Assembly: GCA_905234715.1 (NCBI GenBank)
Contig: CAJOJI010000013.1
Span: forward strand, 1 to 46,885
Direction of reading: 5' to 3'
Length of the DNA stretch: 46,885 nucleotides
Source: an uncultured Saccharofermentans sp.
GTDB lineage: Bacteria > Bacillota > Clostridia > Saccharofermentanales > Saccharofermentanaceae
A program made the position numbers and the translations under genes. This document shows positions 9,793 through 17,996 of this stretch, one piece after another (the stretch's first letter is position 1; each line of letters begins with the position of its first letter). The notes below the pieces were generated by a model. It had not been told where the DNA came from. It worked only from the letters and a program-made list of their open reading frames with translations, and did no database searches.

Positions 9793-10944
9793 ATGGAAAA
9801 TTTTACCTTCTATTCACCTACGAAATTCGTATTCGGCAAGGGCACAGAGAATGAAGCAGGAAAGCTCATCAAGGCATTTGGCGGAAGCCGTGTTCTCATC
9901 CATTACGGTGGCGGAAGCGTTGTCCGTTCAGGTCTTTTAGACCGTGTAAAAGCTTCTCTTGAGGCGGAAGATCTTGATTATGTCGAACTCGGCGGAGTTA
10001 AGCCCAATCCGAGAAGCGGACTTGTATATGAAGGTATCGATCTTGTAAGAAGAAACGGCATTGACTTTATCCTTGCAGTAGGCGGCGGAAGTGCGATCGA
10101 TTCATCCAAGGCCATTGCCGCAGGCGCTGTTTACGAAGGCGATTTCTGGGACTTTTACTGCGGCAAGCCCATTCTCAAGGCACTGCCCGTAGGTACGGTT
10201 CTTACTATCGCAGCAGCAGGCAGCGAAGGTTCCGGCGACTCCGTAATCACAAAAGAAGAGGGCATGTTCAAAAGAGGCGCAAGCGGTGAGGGCATAAGAC
10301 CCAGGTTCAGCATCCTGAATCCTGAGCTTACTGAGACGCTTCCTCCTTACCAGACAGCATGCGGCATCACTGACATTATGGCTCACCTCTATGAGCGTTA
10401 TCTTACAAACTCTAAAGACGTTGAAGTAACCGACCGTCTCATCGAAGCTCTTCTCATCACAATGAAGAATGAAGGTCCCAAAGTTATTGCAGATCCCAAT
10501 AACTACGAGGCAAGAGCAAACATCATGTGGGCAGGCACGATGGCACATACAAATTCATGCGGTGTCGGCCGTTCACAGGACTGGAACAGCCACAACATCG
10601 AGCATGAGCTGTCCGCTCTCTACGACTGCGCTCACGGTGCCGGTCTTGCTGTAACGATGCCCGCTGTTTTCAAGTATGTTATGGATCACGACAAGGCACG
10701 CTTCGCACAGGTTGCAAACCGTGTCTGGGGCGTTGATACCGCAGAAGAGGGAATCGAAGCTTTCAGACAATTCCTCATCTCGATCGGAATGCCTTCCACA
10801 TTGGGCGAGCTCGGCGGCAAGGAAGAGGATATCCCGACGCTTGTTAAGAACCTCTGCTACGGTGACGGACGTGACGGAACGATATCGGGCTTTGTCACTC
10901 TCAATGAAGATGACTGCACGAAGATATATAAGAGCATGATCTGA
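9793..10944 (+). CDS. Iron-containing alcohol dehydrogenase (butanol-dehydrogenase-like)
   Basis: MENFTFYSPTKFVFGKGTENEAGKLIKAFG, AVGGGSAIDSSKAIAAG, IEHELSALYDCAHGAGLAVTMPA. Confidence 0.93.
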   Translation: MENFTFYSPTKFVFGKGTENEAGKLIKAFGGSRVLIHYGGGSVVRSGLLDRVKASLEAEDLDYVELGGVKPNPRSGLVYEGIDLVRRNGIDFILAVGGGSAIDSSKAIAAGAVYEGDFWDFYCGKPILKALPVGTVLTIAAAGSEGSGDSVITKEEGMFKRGASGEGIRPRFSILNPELTETLPPYQTACGITDIMAHLYERYLTNSKDVEVTDRLIEALLITMKNEGPKVIADPNNYEARANIMWAGTMAHTNSCGVGRSQDWNSHNIEHELSALYDCAHGAGLAVTMPAVFKYVMDHDKARFAQVANRVWGVDTAEEGIEAFRQFLISIGMPSTLGELGGKEEDIPTLVKNLCYGDGRDGTISGFVTLNEDDCTKIYKSMI

Positions 10945-10953
10945 TAGTAAACG

Positions 10954-10981
10954 GCCTGTTTCGAAAGAGACAGGCTTTTTT
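10954..10981 (+). terminator. Rho-independent terminator after Fe-ADH gene
   Basis: GCCTGTTTC-gaaa-GAGACAGGC followed by a T-run. Confidence 0.85.
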
Positions 10982-11038
10982 ATTTCATTGGTTAATGCAG
11001 CGGTATAATATTGAAAAACCTGTGCGGGAGGACGGCTT

Positions 11039-11572
11039 ATGAGCAGCATTACTATCCGGAATATCAGCATCACCGAGCTTGCTGTTGACGCAATCGTAAA
11101 CGCGGCAAACTCAAGCCTCATGGCGGGCGGCGGTGTGTGCGGCGCGATCTTCAGGGATGCGGGCCTCTTTAAGCTTCAGGCTGCATGCAATAAGATCGGT
11201 CACTGCGATACGGGCAATGCCGTGATCACTCCCGGTTTTAAACTTCCTGCGAAAAACATTATCCATGCGGTCGGCCCCGTCTGGCACGGCGGCGACAGGG
11301 ACGAGCCCAAGCTTTTGTACAGTGCTTATAAGCAATCTCTTAAGGTTGCCCGAGAAAACGACTGCCATTCGATTGCTTTTCCTCTGATCTCCGCGGGCAT
11401 CTACAGTTATCCTCAGGATCAGGCATGGCGCGTAGCCCTTCAGGCCTGCAAGGATTTTATCGAGGCTAATAAGGACTACGAGATCGACATCATCTTCGCG
11501 GTGATAAGCGACGATATTCTGGCCAAGGGCAAAAAGGCAATGGCAGATTTGAATATTGCTGATAAAATGTGA
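11039..11572 (+). CDS. Macro-domain protein (ADP-ribose / O-acetyl-ADP-ribose hydrolase-like)
   Basis: VDAIVNAANSSLMAGGGVCGAIFRDAG, AKNIIHAVGPVW, FPLISAGIYSYP. Confidence 0.93.
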   Translation: MSSITIRNISITELAVDAIVNAANSSLMAGGGVCGAIFRDAGLFKLQAACNKIGHCDTGNAVITPGFKLPAKNIIHAVGPVWHGGDRDEPKLLYSAYKQSLKVARENDCHSIAFPLISAGIYSYPQDQAWRVALQACKDFIEANKDYEIDIIFAVISDDILAKGKKAMADLNIADKM

Positions 11573-11604
11573 GTTGAATTGTTTTAATTGGAGGATGTTC
11601 TTTA

Positions 11605-12522
11605 GTGTTTTTCGAGATAGATGAGACATTGAGGGAAATTGACCGCAAGGATCTTAAGAAAACGGACAAACAGTTTGTTGCCGTACTGACTTTTGAAGAA
11701 TGGAAGAAGATGCGTGACAGCTTCGAAATGGGAATCGATATCGATCCCGACCTCTCAGATATTTTCCTTACAAAAGCGGAAGTAAACTACGACTCACTCA
11801 CCGGCACATTCGCCGTTCCCGACAGAAAGAACCCTTCGGCAGACGACCTTAAATTCGCATTTGTATTAGACGAGAAAGGTGTTGTATTCATCGACGATAA
11901 CAGCACCGCATTAGAGATCATCAAAGGCGTTCAGCGCACGAAAAAATGGAAGCTTCCGAGCCTCGAAAGATTCCTCTACGACTTCCTTGATCAGATCGTA
12001 AAAGACGACTTAAGACTCATGGAAAGATATGAGGACGAATTGGACCGTATGGAGCAGTCCATAATAGACGGCGAGGACAACCTTCCTTCAGAGCGTTTAA
12101 ATGACATCAGAAGCGATATCCGTTACCTCCGCATCCACTACGAGCAGCTTATGGATCTTGCCCAGGAATTCGAAGAGAACGAGAACGGATTCTTCAAGCT
12201 CGAAAACTTAAGATATTTCAGACTGTTCATCAACCGCGCCGAAAGACTTCACGAGGAATCGATGTCACTGCGCGATTACACGATGCAGATCCGAGACCTT
12301 TACAAAGCTCACTTAGACCTCAAGCAGAACCGCATCATGACCCTGCTTACTATCGTAACAACGATCTTCATGCCGCTTACATTGATCGCCGGCTGGTACG
12401 GAATGAACTTCCGCTTTATGCCCGAGCTCAACTGGGAAGGAAGCTATCCCGTAGTGATCGGCGTCAGCGTTGCAATCGTTATCGGAAGCCTTTTGTTCTT
12501 CAAGAAAAAGAAGTGGCTCTGA
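11605..12522 (+). CDS. corA: CorA-family magnesium transporter
   Basis: 305 aa; C-terminal TTIFMPLTLIAGWYGMNFRFMPEL (GMN motif) plus final TM. Confidence 0.9.
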   Translation: MFFEIDETLREIDRKDLKKTDKQFVAVLTFEEWKKMRDSFEMGIDIDPDLSDIFLTKAEVNYDSLTGTFAVPDRKNPSADDLKFAFVLDEKGVVFIDDNSTALEIIKGVQRTKKWKLPSLERFLYDFLDQIVKDDLRLMERYEDELDRMEQSIIDGEDNLPSERLNDIRSDIRYLRIHYEQLMDLAQEFEENENGFFKLENLRYFRLFINRAERLHEESMSLRDYTMQIRDLYKAHLDLKQNRIMTLLTIVTTIFMPLTLIAGWYGMNFRFMPELNWEGSYPVVIGVSVAIVIGSLLFFKKKKWL

Positions 12523-12523
12523 G

Positions 12524-13153
12524 GTGGTTAACCCGTTTATCTCATTATCAAATAAGATCTCATGCGCGCTCGACAACAAGCGTGACATGAAGATATGCGG
12601 CGAAAAACTCGGCGTATTCGTTCCGTCGCCCTTCGATAAAGAAGTGGGCGCGACAGGCTGCCAGTCTGCTCCGTATAAAGGACTCGATGTCGTTCTGAAA
12701 GACCTTGATCTTTCTTCTGACGATTCATTCGTTGACATCGGCTGCGGCAAGGGACGCGTCATCGCATATCTTGTCGGAAAAGGCGTGCCGTGCAGCATCA
12801 CCGGCATCGAGATCAACCCGGAAGTCGCTTCTGTTGCAAGCCGCTGGACCAAGCGTTACCGCAACGTAGAGATCGTTGAAGGCGACGCTTTCGGCCTCGA
12901 TTACAACGATTACACGGTGCTCTTTATGTACCGCCCGATGGAAAGCGACGCCTTCATCTGTTTTATCAATCTCCTCGAAATGACGCTCACTCATCCCGTG
13001 AAGCTCTACTACTATGCCGACGGCCAGAGCGGATACTATCTTAATGACAGACCGGGCTGGAATCTCATTGAGCGTCACGAGATCCAGCATGTCGGAGGAA
13101 GATATATCCACATTGTTCCGCAGCGCTATTCCGTGTGGACCTATAATCCCTAA
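12524..13153 (+). CDS. SAM-dependent methyltransferase-like protein
   Basis: SFVDIGCGKGRVIAYLVGKGVPCSITGIEINPE SAM-binding motif. ORF track opens at 12470 inside corA; GTG at 12524 is a more likely start but is not certain. Confidence 0.75.
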   Translation: MVNPFISLSNKISCALDNKRDMKICGEKLGVFVPSPFDKEVGATGCQSAPYKGLDVVLKDLDLSSDDSFVDIGCGKGRVIAYLVGKGVPCSITGIEINPEVASVASRWTKRYRNVEIVEGDAFGLDYNDYTVLFMYRPMESDAFICFINLLEMTLTHPVKLYYYADGQSGYYLNDRPGWNLIERHEIQHVGGRYIHIVPQRYSVWTYNP

Positions 13154-13322
13154 TTTCGTGTCGGAATTTTGTCGATTTTGCAAGGTATAAACCTGACCTT
13201 CAGAAGTTGTCAGGCAATCCTTGTGCGTATCGTCCTGAGAGTTTGTATGTTTTCTTGCAGGTTTGTTGTCGGTTTTTACCGCACTATTCAAAAATGGTTT
13301 GTAATCCAAAAACCGACAACGA

Positions 13323-13759
13323 AACGACAAGGTAGCTTACAAGATAACCTGCAAAGCAGGCACAATATTACAGAAACCAACAAAGACCTCTGAAGAGTGC
13401 TCCGAAAAGGAATGAAAATACCGACAGGAAATTAAGGAAATAAGACCGCACCCTGCCATGCTTGTTTTACAGATCAGCCATTTGCCGTCAAGGCTGGCTT
13501 CGCCACATTCTTGCGAATGCTCCGGCCCTGACTGCCATGTCTGATCTGTGTCGGGTGTTCAGGCAGGTTGCGGTCATTTATGGTCTTATTAAAGGCGGCA
13601 TCGTAAGATGCAGGGCGGGGCTTGCCCCGTCTTGAACACAACAAGAGCAGCTGCAGGCAAGAGCAGTCAATAGTGCCGAAGGCAAGGCGGAGCCGGTCTG
13701 TTGACGGCGGTGCCTGCAGGTGCTATCTGACGTTTATCTGTTATAATTACCTTGTCGTT
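13323..13759. ncRNA. Candidate large structured RNA or inverted-repeat-bounded element (non-coding)
   Basis: Perfect 12-bp inverted repeats AACGACAAGGTA (13323-13334) / TACCTTGTCGTT (13748-13759). Inside are long nested hairpins (13444-13575 and 13646-13724) and no convincing ORF. Confidence 0.5.
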
Positions 13760-13788
13760 CATGGTTTTAATGATATGGGGTGTTATAC

Positions 13789-14892
13789 ATGAAACTTCGC
13801 AGAAAGTTATTCTCAAGCAAAGACCCTTATGACTGCACGAAGCAGCAGTTGTTTCTTGATGCATGCAAAGAGAATTTCAATCACCTGATCAATAACTGTG
13901 ATGACTATAAGAAGATCTGCGAAGGCCTTGATATTCATTCTTCAGAAGACATTAAGGGCGTTGAGGACATTCCCATCATTCCGACGATGCTGATGAAGCA
14001 GCATGATTTCAGGTCGGGAAGATATATGGTGATGGCTACATCATCAGGTACGAGCGGAAAGAAGAGTCATGTCAGATTCGAGTTCGGAGCTTTGTGGTCT
14101 GCACTCAAGATGTCGATAAGGGTTACGAGATACCACGGCATCATGACCGCCAAGCCGTGCCGTTACATCGTCATGGGATATAAGCCTCACAGATCGAATA
14201 AAACGGCTGTTGCAAAGACAGCATACCTTACTACTTTTCTTGCACCTGCTATCAGCAGAAAGTTCATCCTGAAGCATACATCAGAAGGTTATAAGCCTGA
14301 CTTTGAGAGCATCGTTGAAGCACTCAAAAAATATGAGAAGGGAAAGGCGCCCGTCCGTTTCATGGGCTTTCCTTCATATACGTTTTTCCTGTTCAGACTG
14401 TTAGAGGAAAGAGGACTTTCGTTTAAGCTCCCCAAGGGTTCAAAGGTAATGCTCGGCGGAGGCTGGAAGCAGTTCTACCAGGAAGCTGCGGATAAAGAAA
14501 CATTCTATAAGCTTGCAAAGAAAACGCTTAATATCGATGAGGAAAACATCGTAGAATTTTTCGGTGCGGTAGAGCATCCGATACTTTACACGGACTGCGC
14601 TTACCACCATTTCCACGTGCCGGTTTACAGCAACATCGTCATCCGTGATCCGGATACTTTAGAACCCATCGGCATGGAGAAGACGGGACTTGTAAATCTT
14701 ATCTCGCCGCTTTGCAAAGCGACGCCGATATTGTCGATAATGACGGACGATCTCGGAATACTTCATGACGGTGCGAACTGTCCGTGCGGCGTGAAGTCGC
14801 CTTATCTTGAGATAGTCGGACGCGTGGCTCCGGATGATATCAAGACCTGTGCGGCAGGTGCTGCAGATATTCTTCAGGGGGTGAAGGTATGA
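13789..14892 (+). CDS. LuxE-like acyl-protein synthetase
   Basis: KQHDFRSGRYMVMATSSGTSGKKSHVRFE (adenylate-forming P-loop); C-terminal GILHDGANCPCGVKSPYLEIVGR; position next to a LuxC-like gene. ATG at 13789 is preceded by ATGGGG. Confidence 0.8.
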   Translation: MKLRRKLFSSKDPYDCTKQQLFLDACKENFNHLINNCDDYKKICEGLDIHSSEDIKGVEDIPIIPTMLMKQHDFRSGRYMVMATSSGTSGKKSHVRFEFGALWSALKMSIRVTRYHGIMTAKPCRYIVMGYKPHRSNKTAVAKTAYLTTFLAPAISRKFILKHTSEGYKPDFESIVEALKKYEKGKAPVRFMGFPSYTFFLFRLLEERGLSFKLPKGSKVMLGGGWKQFYQEAADKETFYKLAKKTLNIDEENIVEFFGAVEHPILYTDCAYHHFHVPVYSNIVIRDPDTLEPIGMEKTGLVNLISPLCKATPILSIMTDDLGILHDGANCPCGVKSPYLEIVGRVAPDDIKTCAAGAADILQGVKV

Positions 14893-16184
14893 TCCTTTTC
14901 GACGGGAAGACATATGAGAGTTCCGAGCAGGACCGCCTCCTCAATGAGCTTGAGGAAAGGATACCTGTTATCCTTTCGAAGGAACAGCTCTCGCCTGAGG
15001 TTGTAATTGATGCGGTAGAGCAGCTTCGCGTCGATCTTTTGAAGGGCAGGTTCGACGACCTTCTGACGGCTTTCCCGGAAGATACGGTCGAGACTTATAA
15101 GCAGCAGGCGGAGGCGCTTTTATCCAAGGAGCATCTGCATAAAAAGCTCGTGACGGAACTGGGAAATACGGAAGAGTACGTCACCGATAAGATCGACGGT
15201 TTTTCGCAGATCAAGGTAAAGAAAATGCCTTTGGGTGTTTTGTTCCACATCGCTGCGGGAAACATGGATTTCCTGCCTGCATATTCACTTGCAGAAGGTC
15301 TCATGACAGGCAACATAAACATATTAAAACTCCCGTCGGCAGACAACGGACTTTCGCTGAAGCTCATTATGCAGCTCATAGAATACAGGCCGGAACTGAA
15401 GGATTATATCTATGTTTTCGATACCGCATCGACGGACATTCAGGGCATGCGCAAGATGGCTGAACTCAGCAATGCGATAAGTGTCTGGGGAAGCGACATG
15501 GCGATCGAAGCTGTAAGGGGACTTGCACCGACGGGCGCGAAGATAATCGAGTGGGGACAGAAACTCGGATTCTGTTATGTCTCCAAACCCGGCGAATCAG
15601 CAGATGCTGATGCGAAACTCGAAGGCCTTGCAAAACACATTGCGACCACAAAACAGCTCCTTTGCAGCAGCTGCCAGATAATTTATATCGACACTGAAGA
15701 CATGAATGAAGTGAAGGCATTTGCCGAAAGGTTCCTTCCAATACTTGAGACTGCAGTTAACGGAAATGCGACTCAGGAGATAGGCATACGCGCAAGAGAT
15801 ACGCTGGTCTCGTACACACAGAGATTGAAGAGTTATCTCGGTGAGGAGGACAGGCGCGACAACGTGTTAAGAGGCAAAGGCTGCAGCGTGATAATTGCGG
15901 AAGACAGCGCACTCGAACTGTCGCCCATGATGTGCAATGTCCTCGTAAAACGTCTGCCTCGCAAAGACATAGGCAAAGTGCTTTACGCACACAGATATCA
16001 TTTGCAGACAGCAGGACTTATCTGCCCCGATGAAGACAGAAAAAGCATATCGGAACTTTTCGTGCAGTGCGGACTTATCAGGGTGACAGAACCCAAGGAT
16101 ATGAGCGCATATTTCCCGGGCGAATGCCACGACGGAGAGTATGCGTTAAACCGCTACATGCGCATCGTAAATATCGAATGCTGA
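14889..16184 (+). CDS. LuxC-like acyl-CoA reductase
   Basis: KMPLGVLFHIAAGNMDFLPAYSLAEGLMTGNINILKLPSADNGLSLKL and KQLLCSSCQIIYIDTED (catalytic Cys region). Start overlaps the upstream stop (ATGA). Confidence 0.85.
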   Translation: MILFDGKTYESSEQDRLLNELEERIPVILSKEQLSPEVVIDAVEQLRVDLLKGRFDDLLTAFPEDTVETYKQQAEALLSKEHLHKKLVTELGNTEEYVTDKIDGFSQIKVKKMPLGVLFHIAAGNMDFLPAYSLAEGLMTGNINILKLPSADNGLSLKLIMQLIEYRPELKDYIYVFDTASTDIQGMRKMAELSNAISVWGSDMAIEAVRGLAPTGAKIIEWGQKLGFCYVSKPGESADADAKLEGLAKHIATTKQLLCSSCQIIYIDTEDMNEVKAFAERFLPILETAVNGNATQEIGIRARDTLVSYTQRLKSYLGEEDRRDNVLRGKGCSVIIAEDSALELSPMMCNVLVKRLPRKDIGKVLYAHRYHLQTAGLICPDEDRKSISELFVQCGLIRVTEPKDMSAYFPGECHDGEYALNRYMRIVNIEC

Positions 16185-16189
16185 GCGGA

Positions 16190-17485
16190 TCAGATCTTGC
16201 CCTGAATAAGCTGGATCACATATTCCAACAACAAAAACAGTAAACGCGATGCAAATAGCGCGCCTGCGATTATGCCGATGGTTATGAAGAACTTCTTGAA
16301 AGACTTCGGCCATGTGCCGGCGATGCTGCCTGTCTGTCCGTTGATGAGGACACGGTAAACGGTTCCCTTGTAGTCGAATGAAGTTATCCAGATGGGCGCA
16401 AGAACATATTTCGCGCGGATGTTGCTTGCCTCCGGTTTGAAATCCAGATTCTTGACGTGATCGGCACCTTCCATTGCTTTGATCTGACCTCTGATCCTGT
16501 TATAGATCTTGTCCATTGCCGTTACCCATGCCTGCTGGCCGTCGATCGTATAGCTTTCGGACCAGAATCCGGCGAGAAGGTTGGGGTCGTATCTCTTCAT
16601 GAAGTTTAAGTCAAAACTGGAGACGCTCTTCCAGAAGCCGTCATTTTCGAGACGGCTCGTGGCAATCAGAGTCAGGTTTCTGATAGGAAGCTGGCAGACG
16701 CCGGTTGCCTTGTGCCACTTTGTGTAACTGTCGTCTCCGCTGCCGTAGTCTATACCGAACTTTCCCGAATAAGGGGAATAAGTGTCGCAGTCAAAGACCC
16801 AGTACGGAACATATACACCGGTGAGGTCGGTGATCTCTGCATTCTTGGCGATGTCCATCGGTGCCAGTCTTCTCTTGGAGATCCAGTCTTTGAACATGCT
16901 CTGGGCATTGGCCTTGTCTATCTTGAAGGGTATGATGCCTGTAGGTTCGAGCATTCCTTCGCCGGTTGTTTCGGTGATGGAATTGGATCCGCAGTAAGGG
17001 CAGAGGCCGGACATTGCGTTCTGGTCGGCAACGAACTTACCGCCGCATGTACCGCACACGATCAGTTTGTTTACCATGCGCAGATAGTGCTGGCCTGATG
17101 TGTAATTCAGGTCTTCGAGAGTGTATCCGAGTCCGGGTGCAGCAGGCATCGTCTTGATCTCAACTGCTGCTCCGCAGAAGTTGCAGACAAGTCCGCCTGA
17201 CGCGGGATCGAATGCGAGCGTTGCGCCGCATGAAGGACATTTGTTGTCTGTTGATGTGGAGCTTGTGACTACAGGTGTGGCAGCAGGAGGAATGATCGTG
17301 GGCGCGTCTCCTGAAGGCATCGGAGGTGCCGAAGGCGCAATGCCGTTGGCAACATGCATCTGCTCGATGCGCTCTTTTTCCGCAGCATCGTTACGTCTTT
17401 CTCTGGCTTCCCTGAAATTGGTTACGCCGAAGTGATCACTTAAGACGTCGCCAATTGTTGTATCGTTCTTTTTGAAATCTGACAT
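16190..17485 (-). CDS. Zinc-ribbon protein with C-terminal TM segment
   Basis: CPSCGATLAFDPASGGLVCNFCGAAVEI and CGTCGGKFVADQNAMSGLCPYCGS zinc ribbons; hydrophobic C-terminus. Confidence 0.8.
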   Translation of the reverse strand: MSDFKKNDTTIGDVLSDHFGVTNFREARERRNDAAEKERIEQMHVANGIAPSAPPMPSGDAPTIIPPAATPVVTSSTSTDNKCPSCGATLAFDPASGGLVCNFCGAAVEIKTMPAAPGLGYTLEDLNYTSGQHYLRMVNKLIVCGTCGGKFVADQNAMSGLCPYCGSNSITETTGEGMLEPTGIIPFKIDKANAQSMFKDWISKRRLAPMDIAKNAEITDLTGVYVPYWVFDCDTYSPYSGKFGIDYGSGDDSYTKWHKATGVCQLPIRNLTLIATSRLENDGFWKSVSSFDLNFMKRYDPNLLAGFWSESYTIDGQQAWVTAMDKIYNRIRGQIKAMEGADHVKNLDFKPEASNIRAKYVLAPIWITSFDYKGTVYRVLINGQTGSIAGTWPKSFKKFFITIGIIAGALFASRLLFLLLEYVIQLIQGKI

Positions 17486-17617
17486 ATTCTATCTCCTTAT
17501 TCCGCATAAACCCTTATCCTTGAGGCGCAGCATATGCGCTCCATAGATAATTATATCAGAATCGGAAGAGCAGGTTTTTTATTTTGTTGTAAGGGAAGTG
17601 GTTTTACCGGCATTTGG

Positions 17618-17668
17618 GGAAGCGCTGATATGACGCCAGTACGAAGATCTGATGAGATCAGCGCTTCC
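17618..17668. repeat. Perfect 12-bp inverted repeat in an intergenic region
   Basis: GGAAGCGCTGAT (17618-17629) / ATCAGCGCTTCC (17657-17668), 27-nt loop. Confidence 0.8.
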
Positions 17669-17840
17669 TATTTGCCACACGTAGTGTAACACGGGAAGGC
17701 AGGTGAATATTAGTGAAGACAGGGTGAAGTATGAGTGAAAATTGAGTGATTCTCGTGACGAACAGATTACAAGGGTGCTTGACGCACAAAACCTCATGCT
17801 GTATTATCACGGCTGAAATCTAACAAACGGAGGAACACCA

Positions 17841-17861
17841 ATGAGAAAGACAATCTGCTGA
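17841..17861 (+). CDS. Putative 6-codon leader peptide MRKTIC upstream of the ABC-F gene
   Basis: ATG AGA AAG ACA ATC TGC TGA preceded by GGAGG at 17829-17833. Confidence 0.6.
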   Translation: MRKTIC

Positions 17862-17928
17862 TGTTTTAAATAAAACGCCTCGCGGATAAGTCTATTTTTG
17901 TGTGTTCATTTATATTTGCAATCTTATT

Positions 17929-17960
17929 AGCCGCGGCCGCTGCTTTGTGTCGCGGCTTTT
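17929..17960 (+). promoter_or_regulatory. Putative transcription attenuator (terminator hairpin) in the ABC-F leader
   Basis: AGCCGCG (17929-17935) ... CGCGGCT (17951-17957) followed by TTT. A competing CGCGG (17881-17885) can pair with CCGCG (17931-17935). Confidence 0.6.
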
Positions 17961-17996
17961 GATTTATCCGGCAGAGGATTTTCGAAAGGAATCACT

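Noticed and set aside
12725-13330. 201-aa minus-strand ORF over the methyltransferase and intergenic region
   Set aside because: Mostly antisense to the SAM-binding protein; the remainder overlaps repeats. Low-complexity translation without domain features.
13789-16184. Bioluminescence operon
   Set aside because: Only luxE- and luxC-like genes are present; no luxAB or luxD.
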